Positions 51,245 through 61,600 of a stretch of 64,000 bases of DNA are shown here, one piece after another. This DNA is from Clostridiaceae bacterium (GTDB lineage: Bacteria; Bacillota; Clostridia; Oscillospirales; Butyricicoccaceae): the NCBI GenBank assembly GCA_018383195.1, contig JAGZOP010000009.1, positions 1 to 64,000 on the forward strand, read 5' to 3'. Numbering within the stretch: position 1 is the first letter of the stretch; every line of letters starts with the position of its first letter. A program made the translations under genes and the position numbers. The notes under the pieces are model-generated. The model did no database searches. It saw nothing but the letters and a program-made list of their open reading frames with translations, and had not been told where the DNA came from.

Positions 51245-53278
51245 TCAGTACCCCTGATCGTCCAGCCGCCATGGACCATCTTCGCTGTCTCGAATGAAAA
51301 TCAGGCTCCACGAAGTGTGGCTGTCCCCTTCCACCGTGAAGTCGCACAGCAGCACGAGCACGTTTTCGGGAGATACGTCGTGGACAGCGCCGCGTCCGTT
51401 TTGCAGATAGGAATGGCGCATGAACTGGCACCAGCCGTCATCGTACCACAGCGCGGTCAGCGTGCGCGTGGACGCTTCGTTTGCAAAGTAGTCCCGCGCG
51501 GCCTGTTCTGCCGCTTGGATTTCGGCATCGGAAAAAGAGATATACGGGGTGCCTTCGGTTTCCGCCAGCTTCAGCAGTGTGTTTTGGAAATCTGCCGGAA
51601 TGGAGTAACATCCCCATGTATCGTCCTGCTCGATCATGCAGAAAGATTCCTTTTCGTAAAGATGCATGCGGTAATTTTCATCCGAATAACGAATGGTCAG
51701 AGAAGGGGATTTCGAGGGGGGAACCGTGATTTCGTCCAGAAATTGCATCTGATCTTCGTAGGATTCGACGAAGGAATCCCATGTGCTGCCAAAGAGCACG
51801 GCAAAGGGAGTGGAGTCAGCGCTGATCTGCACATAGATGGGAAATTGGGAACTGAGTTGTCCGTAATGCAGCACTTGAGACAGCAAACGGCTAGGGTCAG
51901 GAGTACGCAGACGGGACGCATCCGGTTCGTTGGGCTCCGACTGTACCGGGGACAGCCCAACCAATTCGCGGAGCGCAGGAACCGCATCCGGTTCGTGGAC
52001 GAAGTAAGAGGAGGTCCGTCCGCCTTGCTCAAAATGCACCAGCATATAGTCTGTGCCGGTCATTTCCATGGAAAGATGCTGCTGTTTTCCATCTGTACCA
52101 TCCGGAAGTGTGAAGTCCAGCTGCCATTCTGAGGTGTTTTCGGCACGCATTTCTGGATTTTCTTTGGTATTTTGAATTTGGAGAAAGAGTGTTACAAACT
52201 GATGGATGGTATCCTCGCTGAGCATGGTGCGAGTCTCCATATCGAGGGGATTGGCGAGACAGTAGCCGCTGACCGGCGGCGTTTGCCGAAGCGCGGCACA
52301 CGCTTTCTGATGGGTGGTCGAACCGGTAAAGGTAAACACGGCAATCAGTCCTGCGGACACAATCAGAAGAAAAACTGCCGCAGCGCGCGTCTGTGTTTTC
52401 TTTGCGATGCGCTGTACGCGCTGACGCACACCGCTTTTGCTGTCGGTCATCGTCGTTGCATGACGGAGCAGGTCGCTTGGTCTGCCTGCCGCCATAAGAC
52501 CAACAAGGGTGCGCCCATAGGACAGTCGTTCTTCTTCACCAAGCGCATGGATGGCTGCTTCATCACATGCCTGCTCACAGTCACGCCTGCTGAGAAACGC
52601 CATCACCCACACAAGCGGGTGGAACCAGTAAAGGGTGAGCAGACCGATGCGAACCATCGCCCAAAGGTGATCGTAATGACGGAAATGCATGTCCTCGTGG
52701 GCAAGAATGTGGCGCAGCTGCACCGGGTTATCGGCAGACGCTTTGGGAATATAAATGCATGGCTTGCCATGCCGCAGATGCAAACAGGGGGAGCGCAGTT
52801 CCTGCACCGTATAGACAGGCAGTTTTGCCGGAGAGATGCCAAAATACTCCTGATTTTGCGTCAATGCTTTGGAAAAATGGTGGTTTGTGATACCATACCA
52901 GACCGCAACAGCCAACGCGCCGGTCATCCAGATCAGGAGCAGCACAAGCTGCCAGTCAATGGATGCGGCAGCCTGCACAGGGGTTGGATCATCAAAGGTG
53001 AATACATGACCGGTTTGCAGGTTTTCCAATAGTGGATGTATCGGTGCAGGCGCATGCACCCCTGCCGCATGAGGAAGATCGATGACGCTGAGCCGGCTTC
53101 GCGGCATCAAATGCAGTGCTTGTTGGATTGAAATAGGAACGCACAGGCGTAAGGCGGGCAGCAGCCACAAGGCATAGCGCAGCCGCGCCGGAATGTGCGT
53201 GCCAAGTACTGCGCGCAGGATGATTACAGTGAGAATCAGCAGGGAAGAGGTCCAGATTGTTTGGGTGAGCGCAATCAT
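51245..53278 (-). CDS. M56 family metallopeptidase, BlaR1/MecR1-like sensor
   Basis: 677 residues. Several N-terminal membrane segments surround a zinc-protease domain with the HExxH motif in HILAHEDMHFRHYDH (about 200) and the downstream SRRDCEQACDEAAIHALGEEE zinc ligand region. Another membrane segment (about 305-325) follows. The C-terminal ~350 residues are hydrophilic and do not show a penicillin-binding (SxxK/SxN/KTG) sensor domain. BlaR1-type proteases cleave the cognate BlaI repressor on sensing a signal; the signal here is probably not a beta-lactam. It overlaps the BlaI gene by 4 nt; GGAGG precedes the ATG. Confidence 0.87.
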   Translation of the reverse strand: MIALTQTIWTSSLLILTVIILRAVLGTHIPARLRYALWLLPALRLCVPISIQQALHLMPRSRLSVIDLPHAAGVHAPAPIHPLLENLQTGHVFTFDDPTPVQAAASIDWQLVLLLIWMTGALAVAVWYGITNHHFSKALTQNQEYFGISPAKLPVYTVQELRSPCLHLRHGKPCIYIPKASADNPVQLRHILAHEDMHFRHYDHLWAMVRIGLLTLYWFHPLVWVMAFLSRRDCEQACDEAAIHALGEEERLSYGRTLVGLMAAGRPSDLLRHATTMTDSKSGVRQRVQRIAKKTQTRAAAVFLLIVSAGLIAVFTFTGSTTHQKACAALRQTPPVSGYCLANPLDMETRTMLSEDTIHQFVTLFLQIQNTKENPEMRAENTSEWQLDFTLPDGTDGKQQHLSMEMTGTDYMLVHFEQGGRTSSYFVHEPDAVPALRELVGLSPVQSEPNEPDASRLRTPDPSRLLSQVLHYGQLSSQFPIYVQISADSTPFAVLFGSTWDSFVESYEDQMQFLDEITVPPSKSPSLTIRYSDENYRMHLYEKESFCMIEQDDTWGCYSIPADFQNTLLKLAETEGTPYISFSDAEIQAAEQAARDYFANEASTRTLTALWYDDGWCQFMRHSYLQNGRGAVHDVSPENVLVLLCDFTVEGDSHTSWSLIFIRDSEDGPWRLDDQGY

Positions 53279-53664
53279 TTGGAATCCTCCTTTCGTTGTT
53301 CGGCTTGGCGCAGGATATCATATAATGCGTCAATATCGTCTGCGCTGAGTGCGTTTTCATGTGCCATTGCGTCAATCAGCAGACCGACTGAGCCGTGGTA
53401 CACCCGGTTAAGAAAGCTGCGTGTTTCGGCAGTGCTGACCGCTTCACGGGTAACCGAAGGGAAATACTGTTTTGCGCGGGTACCACTTTCCCAGTGCACG
53501 GCGCCCTTGGCTTCCAACCGGGACAGCATGGTGATGATGGTTGCCTTCGCCCAACCGGTTTCCGGCGCAAGCGCGTGCACAAGCTGAGTAATCGTGCGCG
53601 GGGCAGTATCCCAAAGACACTCCATGAGCTTCCACTCACTGTCGGACAAACGGATTTGCTTCAT
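53275..53664 (-). CDS. BlaI/MecI/CopY-family repressor
   Basis: 129 residues, the usual length. Winged HTH: LSDSEWKLMECLWDTAPRTITQLV (about 6-29, read in parts), then the recognition helix WAKATIITMLSRLEAKGAV (about 38-56). The C-terminal dimerisation half carries the site normally cleaved by BlaR1-type proteases. Its promoter contains a well-formed operator (53696-53735), suggesting autoregulation of the pair. AAAGGAGGGG precedes the ATG. No beta-lactamase gene is adjacent. Confidence 0.92.
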   Translation of the reverse strand: MKQIRLSDSEWKLMECLWDTAPRTITQLVHALAPETGWAKATIITMLSRLEAKGAVHWESGTRAKQYFPSVTREAVSTAETRSFLNRVYHGSVGLLIDAMAHENALSADDIDALYDILRQAEQRKEDSK

Positions 53665-53695
53665 GGATAACCCCTCCTTTCAAAAAGTAAAATTG

Positions 53696-53735
53696 GTCTA
53701 CAGATGTCTACCTTTAAGATAACAGAAAGGTAGAC
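53696..53735 (-). promoter_or_regulatory. operator region of the BlaI/BlaR1-like pair
   Basis: Perfect inverted repeat GTCTACCTTT (53706-53715) / AAAGGTAGAC (53726-53735) with 10 nt between, which contains the -10 element. A further GTCTAC half-site lies at 53696-53701, in direct repeat. The GTnnACAnnTGTnnAC dyad at 53696-53711 resembles BlaI-family operators. Confidence 0.8.
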
Positions 53736-53744
53736 GGTTGTCAA
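53716..53744 (-). promoter_or_regulatory. promoter of the BlaI/BlaR1-like operon
   Basis: On the minus strand: TTGACA (53744-53739), 17-nt spacer, TATCTT (53721-53716). The -35 lies in the small palindrome ACGGTTGTCAACCGT (53734-53748). Confidence 0.87.
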
Positions 53745-53862
53745 CCGTTTACGGATGTTTTGCTACGCTTGCCGCAGACTTTTCAAGAAAGGGCAGGTGT
53801 GGTACAATGAAGCTGAAAAAGACGAACACCGCTGAAAAACGGCGATAGAAAGGAACGTTGCC

Positions 53863-54474
53863 ATGAGCAGCAGCATTGTAATCCGCCCCGCGCTATTGGA
53901 GGATGCGGCGGCGATGCTTGAAATTTATGCTCCCTATGTAATCGAAACGACGGTATCATCCGAATATGAGGCGCCAAGCATGGAGGAATTCTGCGGACGT
54001 ATCCGCGCCTATACAGAACGCTTGCCATGGCTTGTGTGTGTGATCGACGGTCGGGTTGCAGGATACGGGTACGCCGCACCGCACCGCACCCGCGCGGCCT
54101 ATCAATGGTCGGTTGAAACCTCGATTTATGTTGCGCCGGCATTCCATCGGAGAGGGGTGGCGCGTGCGCTGTATTCGGCGCTGTTTGAATTGCTGCGGAT
54201 GCAGGGATACTATAATATCTACGTCGGCATTACCTCACCCAATGAGCGCAGCATGAAGTTCCACAAAGCAATGGGATTCATTATTTCGGGCGCCTATCAG
54301 AACAGCATGTACAAATTTGGACAGTGGCGCGATGTCCTCTGGATGGGCAAGGAATTGCGTGCGCATGATGGGGCGCCGCAGCCGACGGTGCCGTTTCCAG
54401 AGCTTGCAGATACGGCGGTTTGCGCGCGCGTCCTGAAAGAAGCGGCAGCCAAAATTCAGATTGCGCAGCCTTGA
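53863..54474 (+). CDS. GNAT N-acetyltransferase (phosphinothricin acetyltransferase-like)
   Basis: 203 residues. A GNAT core with the acetyl-CoA loop VAPAFHRRGVARALYSAL (about 90-107) and the C-terminal GITSPNERSMKFHKAMGF signature (about 123-140), typical of the Pat/YwnH group that acetylates amino-acid-like substrates such as methionine sulfoximine. The ~30-residue tail is unusual. AGAAAGGAA precedes the ATG; a TTTTCA - 17 nt - TACAAT promoter lies at 53780-53808. Confidence 0.9.
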   Translation: MSSSIVIRPALLEDAAAMLEIYAPYVIETTVSSEYEAPSMEEFCGRIRAYTERLPWLVCVIDGRVAGYGYAAPHRTRAAYQWSVETSIYVAPAFHRRGVARALYSALFELLRMQGYYNIYVGITSPNERSMKFHKAMGFIISGAYQNSMYKFGQWRDVLWMGKELRAHDGAPQPTVPFPELADTAVCARVLKEAAAKIQIAQP

Positions 54475-54489
54475 AAACTATGATAAAAT
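54461..54489 (+). promoter_or_regulatory. radC promoter
   Basis: TTGCGC (54461-54466), 17-nt spacer, TAAAAT (54484-54489), overlapping the end of the GNAT gene. Confidence 0.65.
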
Positions 54490-54526
54490 AGGAAAGAACA
54501 TATGTTTGGTTAAACGGAGAGGACGT

Positions 54527-55225
54527 ATGAGCGAATCAATTCACCGCAACCACCGCAGCCGAATGAAAGCGCGGTTCGCTGCGCAGGGGCTGGATGGCTT
54601 GAACGATCATGAAGCATTGGAACTGCTGCTGTATTTTGCAGTGCCGCGGGTTGATACCAATCCGATTGCACACCGGCTGCTCGATACCTTCGGCAGCCTG
54701 CATGGCGTGATTGACGCATCCCCGGACGCTCTGAAGCAGGTGCAGGGGATTGGGGAGAACGCAGCGACTTTGATTGTCCTGCTGCGCGAAATGATGCGGC
54801 GCTATGCCATTGACAAGACCGAAAACGATTTGAAAGGCGCGTCGATGACCACGACAGAGAAGATCGGCAGATATCTGTCGCCATATTTTGTGGGCGTGAA
54901 TGAGGAGCGGTTTGTTGCGCTTGCGACCGATATGAAGGGCAAGGTGCTCGGCGTGGAGGAACTCAGTCGCGGCACTGCCCGCGCAACCGATGTCAATATC
55001 CGCAAACTGGCGGAACTCGCGATTCGGTATCAGGCTGCAAGTGTAATTCTGGCGCATAATCATCCGGGAGGATTGGCGCTGCCCAGTCATGACGATATGC
55101 AGACCACGCGCCGGATTCGGGAGACGCTTGCCGGACTCAACATTGGGGTGCGTGACCATATTATCATTGCAGGGGATGATTTTATTTCAATGCGCGACAG
55201 CGGCATGATGAAATATATGGAGTAA
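54527..55225 (+). CDS. radC: RadC/JAB-domain DNA repair-associated protein
   Basis: 232 residues. An N-terminal helix-hairpin-helix region (about 45-95, KQVQGIGENAATLIVLLREM) precedes an MPN/JAB metalloprotease-like domain with HNHPGG (about 181-186) and the SHDD segment, matching E-HxH-D ligands of RadC. The role of RadC is unsettled despite its name. ATG 54527 is behind GGAGAGGA; the frame extends upstream to 54461 without similarity. uvrB follows after 36 nt without an obvious promoter. Confidence 0.93.
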   Translation: MSESIHRNHRSRMKARFAAQGLDGLNDHEALELLLYFAVPRVDTNPIAHRLLDTFGSLHGVIDASPDALKQVQGIGENAATLIVLLREMMRRYAIDKTENDLKGASMTTTEKIGRYLSPYFVGVNEERFVALATDMKGKVLGVEELSRGTARATDVNIRKLAELAIRYQAASVILAHNHPGGLALPSHDDMQTTRRIRETLAGLNIGVRDHIIIAGDDFISMRDSGMMKYME

Positions 55226-55261
55226 TATCCGGCAAGCGAGTTTTTCACAAGGAGGGGTTCT

Positions 55262-57268
55262 ATGCCTGCATTTGAAGTTGTCAGCCCGTACAAAATGGCT
55301 GGAGATCAGCCAGAGGCGGTTGAAAAGCTGTCGCAGGGGTTTCTCAATGGCGTGGACGAGCAGGTGCTGCTCGGTGTGACCGGCTCTGGCAAGACATTTA
55401 CCATGGCGAATATTATCGAGCGCGTACAAAAACCCACGCTCGTTTTGGCACATAACAAGACGCTTGCAGCGCAGCTTTGCACTGAACTGCGCGAGTTTTT
55501 CCCGCACAACGCGGTCGAGTATTTTGTTTCCTATTATGATTACTATCAGCCCGAGGCATATATCGCCTCCACGGACACCTATATCGAAAAGGACAGCGCT
55601 ATCAACGACGAAATCGACCGCCTGCGCCATTCGGCGACCGCCATGCTCAGCGAGCGGGAAGATGTGATTATTGTTGCGTCGGTTTCGTGCATCTACTCGC
55701 TCGGTGACCCAATTGACTACAAGGACATGGTCATTTCGCTGCGTCCGGGCATGGAAAAGAGCCGCGACGACCTCATCCGCAAGCTGATTGACATTCAGTA
55801 TGAGCGCAATGATATTGCGTTTGAGCGCAACCGGTTTCGGGTGCGCGGTGATACGGTCGAGATCTGGCCGGTATATTCGGACACCGACTGTGTGCGCATC
55901 GAGTTCTTTGGGGACGAGATTGACCGCATCAGCCGGATTGACCCGCTGAACGGCAGAGCGATTTCCGAACTGGGGCATATTGCCATTTTCCCAGCGAGCC
56001 ATTACGTGACCAGCCGCGACAAGCTGGATGCGGCAATCAAAGAGCTGGAACGGGAACTGGACGAGCGGGTGGCATATTTTCATGCAAACGGCAAACTGGT
56101 CGAAGCGCAGCGCATCGCCCAGCGCACACGGTATGATATCGAGATGTTACAGGAAATCGGCTTCTGCTCGGGCATTGAAAACTACTCCCGCGTGCTTTCC
56201 GGACGTGCACCGGGCAGCACGCCCTGTACGCTGCTTGACTATTTCCCCGAGGATTTTCTGCTGATCGTGGATGAGAGCCACGTGACCCTGCCGCAGGTGC
56301 GCGCCATGTACCACGGCGACCATGCCCGCAAGGAAAGCCTGATTGAAAACGGATTCCGTCTGCCGAGTGCGTATGACAACCGTCCGTTGAACTTTGAGGA
56401 GTTTGACAGCAAAATCAATCAGGCGCTGTATGTGTCCGCGACCCCTGCCGATTATGAGCGGGAGCGTGCAGGACAGATTGTGGAACAGGTCATCCGTCCG
56501 ACTGGGCTGCTCGACCCGCTGATCTCGGTGCGCCCAGTTGAGGGGCAGATCGATGACCTGCTGGGCGAAATCCATGCCCGCACTCAAAAGGACGAGCGTG
56601 TGCTTGTCACCACGCTGACCAAGAAAATGGCAGAGGACTTGACGAGCTATCTTGAGGGCGTGGGCGTCAAGGTACGGTATATGCACCATGACGTGAAAAC
56701 AATGGAGCGGCAGGAACTGATTCGTGACCTGCGGCTCGGCGTATACGACGTGCTTGTCGGCATTAACCTGCTGCGTGAGGGGCTGGATTTGCCGGAAGTG
56801 TCACTAGTTGCCATTCTGGACGCGGATAAGGAGGGTTTCCTGCGCTCAGAAACCGCGCTGATTCAGACGATTGGACGTGCGGCGCGTAATGCAAAGGGCA
56901 CGGTCATCATGTACGCGGACCGGATTACCCCATCGATGCACCGCGCAATTTCAGAGACTGAGCGGCGCCGTAAATTGCAGGAAGCATTCAACGAAGCGCA
57001 CGGCATCGTGCCAAAAACCATCAAAAAGAGCGTCAAGGACGTCATTGAAATCTCTAGCGAGAGCAAATTGCCGGGCGGCCGCGGCAAGGGCAAAAAGCTC
57101 TCGAGCGCCGAGACTGCGGCGGAGATTGCGCGCTTGACCCGGCAGATGAAGGAAGCCGCCAAGCTGCTGGAATTTGAACTCGCGGCAGAACTTCGCGATA
57201 AAATCAAGGCACTTGAGGACGCGCAGACTGCAAAGCAGGACAAGCGAAAGAAGGAGTTCCTGAGATGA
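55262..57268 (+). CDS. uvrB: excinuclease ABC subunit B
   Basis: 668 residues, normal length. DNA-damage-recognition helicase of nucleotide excision repair. Walker [11 protein letters not shown] (about 39-48), the beta-hairpin [12 protein letters not shown] (about 91-102), DEx[H/D] motif VDESHVTLP (about 337), motif [11 protein letters not shown] (about 540) and the C-terminal UVR domain ([19 protein letters not shown]) are all present. AAGGAGGGG precedes the ATG. uvrA lies 1.4 kb downstream, separated by a small ORF, a ferredoxin gene and a decayed gene. Confidence 0.98.
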   Translation: MPAFEVVSPYKMAGDQPEAVEKLSQGFLNGVDEQVLLGVTGSGKTFTMANIIERVQKPTLVLAHNKTLAAQLCTELREFFPHNAVEYFVSYYDYYQPEAYIASTDTYIEKDSAINDEIDRLRHSATAMLSEREDVIIVASVSCIYSLGDPIDYKDMVISLRPGMEKSRDDLIRKLIDIQYERNDIAFERNRFRVRGDTVEIWPVYSDTDCVRIEFFGDEIDRISRIDPLNGRAISELGHIAIFPASHYVTSRDKLDAAIKELERELDERVAYFHANGKLVEAQRIAQRTRYDIEMLQEIGFCSGIENYSRVLSGRAPGSTPCTLLDYFPEDFLLIVDESHVTLPQVRAMYHGDHARKESLIENGFRLPSAYDNRPLNFEEFDSKINQALYVSATPADYERERAGQIVEQVIRPTGLLDPLISVRPVEGQIDDLLGEIHARTQKDERVLVTTLTKKMAEDLTSYLEGVGVKVRYMHHDVKTMERQELIRDLRLGVYDVLVGINLLREGLDLPEVSLVAILDADKEGFLRSETALIQTIGRAARNAKGTVIMYADRITPSMHRAISETERRRKLQEAFNEAHGIVPKTIKKSVKDVIEISSESKLPGGRGKGKKLSSAETAAEIARLTRQMKEAAKLLEFELAAELRDKIKALEDAQTAKQDKRKKEFLR

Positions 57269-57339
57269 TTTGTCCGTATTGTGTCGGCTGGCCGGATATT
57301 GATTGCGCGACCGACAAAAACGGCAGCGGAGAGATTTGA
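57265..57339 (+). CDS. possible 24-residue CxxC microprotein
   Basis: An ATG overlapping the uvrB stop (ATGA) is preceded by GAAGGAG at ideal spacing. It opens a frame of 24 codons and a TGA stop at 57337. The peptide begins [14 protein letters not shown], with a CPYC motif and a third Cys, and ends acidic. It may be a real metal-binding microprotein or the remnant of a longer zinc-ribbon protein. No function can be assigned. Confidence 0.4.
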   Translation: MICPYCVGWPDIDCATDKNGSGEI

Positions 57340-57378
57340 AAGAAGATATTATAAGCGCACAGGGAGAGGAGAAGCGTT

Positions 57379-58185
57379 GTGAAAATTACTGCGATGTACT
57401 GGAGCGCGACTGGCACGACCGAAAAAATCGTGACTACGGTCGCGCATGAAATTGCCGAAGGCTCGACAGGGTTTACCTCATATGATTTTACGCTTCCTGC
57501 GGCGCGAGCACATGGCAAGCGGTTTACGCCGGACGATTTGGTTGTATTCGGCACGCCGGTTTACGCCGGGCGCGTGCCCAACGTGCTGCTCAAATACCTC
57601 AGCACCGTGGAGGGCGGCGGCGCAAAGGCAGTTCCGATTGTGCTGTACGGCAACCGGAATTTCGATGACGGATTGATTGAACTGCGTGATATTCTGGAGA
57701 AAAACGGGTTTCACACCATTGCGGGCGCGGCGTTTGTGGGAGAGCATGCGTTTTCCCGCACGCTTGCCGCGGGACGTCCAGACGCGCAGGATTTGGATAC
57801 GGCACGCGAATTTGGACAGAAGATTCTGAGCATGCTCAGAGAAAAGCGTTGGCACACGCCGGTGCTGGTAGAGGGCTGCACGCCGATGCGCCCTTATTAT
57901 ACCCCGCGCGACCGCGCAGGGAATCCGGTAAATATTCTGAAAGTGAAACCCAAAACCGACCTTGAAAAGTGTGATGGATGCGGCGTATGTGCGGACATTT
58001 GTCCGATGGGGTCGATTGAGCATGCTCACCCGGAGATCGTCAGCGGCATCTGCATTAAGTGCTGTGCCTGTGAGAAAAAGTGCCCGAAGGGCGCAAAATA
58101 TTTTGATGATGCGGGATACTTATACCATAAAGAAGAACTTGAACTCGGATATGTGCGCAGAGCAGAGCCTCAGATATTTGTGTGA
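57379..58185 (+). CDS. EFR1-type flavodoxin-ferredoxin fusion
   Basis: 268 residues. The N-terminal flavodoxin-like domain ([18 protein letters not shown] at about 7-24, with the FMN phosphate loop, then [13 protein letters not shown] at about 55) is followed by two [4Fe-4S] motifs: [12 protein letters not shown] (about 197) and [12 protein letters not shown] (about 222). The EFR1 family is widespread in gut anaerobes; it probably shuttles low-potential electrons. GTG start at 57379, GAGGAG upstream. It sits between uvrB and uvrA without a functional link that I know of. Confidence 0.9.
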   Translation: MKITAMYWSATGTTEKIVTTVAHEIAEGSTGFTSYDFTLPAARAHGKRFTPDDLVVFGTPVYAGRVPNVLLKYLSTVEGGGAKAVPIVLYGNRNFDDGLIELRDILEKNGFHTIAGAAFVGEHAFSRTLAAGRPDAQDLDTAREFGQKILSMLREKRWHTPVLVEGCTPMRPYYTPRDRAGNPVNILKVKPKTDLEKCDGCGVCADICPMGSIEHAHPEIVSGICIKCCACEKKCPKGAKYFDDAGYLYHKEELELGYVRRAEPQIFV

Positions 58186-58226
58186 AGCCGTTTGGATGAA
58201 TGAAATATTAGGAAGAAAATGAAGAT

Positions 58227-58648
58227 ATGCCGGAAATTCTGTCGGTTCGGGAGCATCCGGAGTGGGCGGCACGGGCAATCGGTTTTTTTCAAAGGCATTG
58301 GGGAACCGAAGAAAACCGTGTGATGTATGATGACTGTATTACACATGCCCTTACAGCATCCGGTGCGCTTCCGCAGTGGTATGTGCTCTCCAAGGGAGAA
58401 GCCGTCCTTGCCGGCGCTGCATTGCTGCCCAATGATTTGATTAGCCGGATGGATACAGCAGGATGCTGGTGGAGCACATTCGCCGGGAAGCTGGATGTAT
58501 GGGATACCCTCGCCTGTATTTGAGCACCAATCATGTCGGTTTCTGTGAAAAAATGGGGTTTTCTTATTTGGGGGAAGGCTATCATCCATGGGGAGAACAC
58601 TCCAGAATTTATGGCATTGATACGGGAGTGGAATCCTGCGAAGAATAG
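58227..58648 (+). pseudogene. frameshifted/deleted GNAT acetyltransferase
   Basis: The first frame (58227-58523) reads as a GNAT N-terminus up to [14 protein letters not shown], then turns into unrelated residues and stops. The second frame (from about 58454, ATG at 58463, to 58648) continues as [20 protein letters not shown]...[26 protein letters not shown], the normal GNAT C-terminus. The acetyl-CoA-binding V/RxxGxG/A segment expected between them is absent, so an internal deletion of very roughly 20-30 codons has shifted the frame. The product cannot be an active acetyltransferase. Confidence 0.8.
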
Positions 58649-58659
58649 AAAGGAAATCT

Positions 58660-61482
58660 ATGCAAGACCAAATTTTTATAAAAGGCGCGCGGGAGCACAA
58701 TTTGAAGAACGTTGATTTGAAAATCCCGCGGGACAAGCTGGTCGTGTTCACCGGTCTGTCGGGTTCGGGCAAATCGTCGCTCGCGTTTGACACCATTTAC
58801 GCCGAAGGACAGCGGCGCTACGTCGAGTCGCTCTCGTCCTATGCCCGTCAGTTCCTCGGGCAGATGGAAAAGCCGGATGTGGACTATATTGAGGGATTGT
58901 CGCCGGCGATCTCGATCGACCAGAAAACAACCTCGAAAAATCCTCGCTCGACCGTGGGTACGGTCACCGAAATTTACGACTATCTGCGTCTTTTATGGGC
59001 GCGCATCGGCGTGCCGCATTGTCCGAAGTGCGGCAAAGAGATCCACCAGCAGACCATCGACCAGATCATCGACCAGCTCATGGAGCTGCCGGAGCGTACC
59101 AAACTGCAAATATTGGCGCCTGTTGTGCGCGGGCGCAAGGGCGAGCATGTAAAAGTATTTCAGGATGCACGCAAGGCGGGATATGTCCGCGTGCGCGTGG
59201 ACGGAAATATTTATGACCTGTCCGAAGAGATCAAGCTGGAAAAGAATAAAAAGCACTCCATCGAAATCGTGGTGGACCGCATTGCCATCAAACCGGATAT
59301 CCGCGCACGGCTGACCGATTCGGTGGAAACGGCGTCCGCGCTGACCGGCGGACTGGTGCAGGCGGACGTGATTGGCGGCGAAACGCTCAGCTTTTCGCAG
59401 AACTATGCCTGCGAGGACTGCGGCATCTCCATCGAGGAGCTAACCCCGCGCATGTTCTCATTCAACAATCCCTACGGCGCGTGCCCGACCTGCACCGGGC
59501 TGGGCATCCAGATGAAGATCGACCCCGACCGCGTCATCCCGAACCGCAGCCTATCCATTAAAGAAGGCGCGATTCAGGCGAGCGGCTGGGGCAACGCAGA
59601 ACCGGGGTCAATTTCACGCATGTACTATGATGCGCTCGGCAAAAAGTATGGATTCACGGTGGAAACCCCGATTAAGGATTTTTCCGAGGAAGCGCTGCAT
59701 GCGCTGCTGTACGGCACGGGCGGCGAAAAGCTGACGCTTTCGGTCAGCCGATTTTCAGGCGGCAAGATGGAGCAGCCGTTTGAGGGCGTAGTGAATAACC
59801 TTGAGCGCCGCTACCGCGAGACATCGAGCGACTATGCGCGCGGTGAAATCGAGGAGTGCATGAGCGAGGTGCCCTGTCCGGACTGCCAGGGTCGCCGCCT
59901 CAAAAAAGAGGTGTTGGCGGTCACGGTTGGCGGACTGAACATCATGGAGTACAGCGAAAAGTCGGTCGGCAAAGCCATCGAGTTCATGGAAAACTTGGAA
60001 CTGACTGAAATGCAGCATAAGATTGGCGACCGCGTCATCAAGGAGATTCTCGACCGGCTGGGCTTTCTGCGCTCGGTGGGACTGGAATATTTGACGCTTT
60101 CGCGTGCGTCCGGCACGCTGTCGGGCGGCGAGGCGCAGCGCATCCGTCTGGCGACCCAGATTGGTTCGTCGCTCATGGGGGTATTGTATATCCTTGACGA
60201 GCCGTCTATCGGCTTGCATCAGCGCGATAACGACAAGCTGCTTGCCACGCTGCGGCGGCTGCGCGACCTCGGCAACACGCTCATTGTGGTCGAGCATGAC
60301 GAGGACACCATGTACGCGGCAGACCATATTGTGGATATCGGTCCGGGCGCGGGCGTGCATGGCGGCGAGATCGTGTTCCAAGGCTCGGTGGACGAGCTGC
60401 TCAAAAGCGAGCAGTCGGTTACGGGCGCGTATCTGTCCGGACGCAGGCGCATTCCGGTGCCGGAAATCCGGCGCAAGGGCACCGGCAAAAAGCTCATCGT
60501 CAAGGGCGCTGCGGTCAACAACCTGAAAAATACCGATTTCACCATTCCGCTCGGCACATTGACCTGTGTGACCGGCGTATCGGGTTCTGGAAAATCGTCG
60601 TTTGTCAATGAGATTCTGTATAAACGCCTTGCCGCCGAACTGAACGGTGCGCGCACCCGTCCGGGCGCGCATAAAGAGATGTTGGGACTAGAAAATCTGG
60701 ATAAGGTGGTCGGCATTGACCAGTCGCCGATCGGGCGCACCCCGCGTTCCAATCCCGCGACCTATACCGGTCTGTTCGGGGACATCCGAGAGCTGTTTGC
60801 ACAGACCGCAGATGCGAAAGCACGCGGTTATGGTCCGGGCAGGTTCAGTTTCAATGTCAAGGGCGGACGATGCGAGGCATGCACCGGCGATGGACTTTTG
60901 AAGATCGAAATGCACTTCCTCCCGGATATTTATGTCCCGTGCGACGTGTGCAAGGGCAAGCGCTATAACAAGGAAACGCTCGAAGTGCGCTACAAGGGCA
61001 AGAATATTTACGAAGTGCTCGATATGACCATCGACGAAGCGGTTGTGTTCTTTGAGAATGTGCCCAAATTGGCGCGCAGGCTGCAAACCATGCAGGAGGT
61101 CGGACTGGGATATGTCAAGCTAGGGCAGTCCTCCACGACTTTGTCGGGCGGCGAGGCACAGCGCGTCAAGCTGGCGACCGAGCTTTCCAAGCGTTCGACC
61201 GGCAAGACCATCTATATTTTGGACGAGCCAACCACCGGACTGCATGTTGCGGATGTGCATAAACTGGTGGATGTCCTCCAACAACTGGTCGAAAAAGGGA
61301 ATACCGTTGTGGTCATCGAGCATAATCTCGATGTCATCAAGACTGCCGATTATCTGATTGACCTTGGACCTGAGGGCGGGGACGGCGGCGGCGAGGTGGT
61401 CTGCTGCGGCACCCCGGAAGTGGTTGCGCAATGTGAGGCATCCTACACCGGCAAATATCTGAAGAAGTATTTGCAGCGATAA
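58660..61482 (+). CDS. uvrA: excinuclease ABC subunit A
   Basis: 940 residues, normal length. Two ABC ATPase modules: Walker [20 protein letters not shown] (about 31) and [15 protein letters not shown] (about 639); signatures [15 protein letters not shown] (about 487) and [15 protein letters not shown] (about 829). Zinc fingers are seen as [17 protein letters not shown]...CPTCTGLG and CEACTGDG...CDVCKGKR. It scans DNA for bulky lesions and loads UvrB. AGAAAGGAAATCT precedes the ATG. It is separated from uvrB by EFR1 and a pseudogene; uvrC is not in the window. Confidence 0.98.
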   Translation: MQDQIFIKGAREHNLKNVDLKIPRDKLVVFTGLSGSGKSSLAFDTIYAEGQRRYVESLSSYARQFLGQMEKPDVDYIEGLSPAISIDQKTTSKNPRSTVGTVTEIYDYLRLLWARIGVPHCPKCGKEIHQQTIDQIIDQLMELPERTKLQILAPVVRGRKGEHVKVFQDARKAGYVRVRVDGNIYDLSEEIKLEKNKKHSIEIVVDRIAIKPDIRARLTDSVETASALTGGLVQADVIGGETLSFSQNYACEDCGISIEELTPRMFSFNNPYGACPTCTGLGIQMKIDPDRVIPNRSLSIKEGAIQASGWGNAEPGSISRMYYDALGKKYGFTVETPIKDFSEEALHALLYGTGGEKLTLSVSRFSGGKMEQPFEGVVNNLERRYRETSSDYARGEIEECMSEVPCPDCQGRRLKKEVLAVTVGGLNIMEYSEKSVGKAIEFMENLELTEMQHKIGDRVIKEILDRLGFLRSVGLEYLTLSRASGTLSGGEAQRIRLATQIGSSLMGVLYILDEPSIGLHQRDNDKLLATLRRLRDLGNTLIVVEHDEDTMYAADHIVDIGPGAGVHGGEIVFQGSVDELLKSEQSVTGAYLSGRRRIPVPEIRRKGTGKKLIVKGAAVNNLKNTDFTIPLGTLTCVTGVSGSGKSSFVNEILYKRLAAELNGARTRPGAHKEMLGLENLDKVVGIDQSPIGRTPRSNPATYTGLFGDIRELFAQTADAKARGYGPGRFSFNVKGGRCEACTGDGLLKIEMHFLPDIYVPCDVCKGKRYNKETLEVRYKGKNIYEVLDMTIDEAVVFFENVPKLARRLQTMQEVGLGYVKLGQSSTTLSGGEAQRVKLATELSKRSTGKTIYILDEPTTGLHVADVHKLVDVLQQLVEKGNTVVVIEHNLDVIKTADYLIDLGPEGGDGGGEVVCCGTPEVVAQCEASYTGKYLKKYLQR

Positions 61483-61491
61483 ACAGGAAGG

Positions 61492-61525
61492 AAAAGGGAC
61501 GGCAGGGTTTTGCCGTCCTTTTTCT
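61492..61525 (+). terminator. uvrA terminator
   Basis: AAAAGGGACGGCA / TGCCGTCCTTTTT hairpin just after the stop codon. Confidence 0.9.
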
Positions 61526-61600
61526 TTGAAGCCTTGCAAAAGGATGAAACAGGTGCTATCATGTCTGTAACACTTCGAAAAGAAGGGAGAAACGTCGATT

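Noticed and set aside
51245..53664. Beta-lactam resistance locus
   Set aside because: Although BlaR1/BlaI-like genes are present, there is no beta-lactamase or mecA-like gene and the sensor lacks penicillin-binding motifs.
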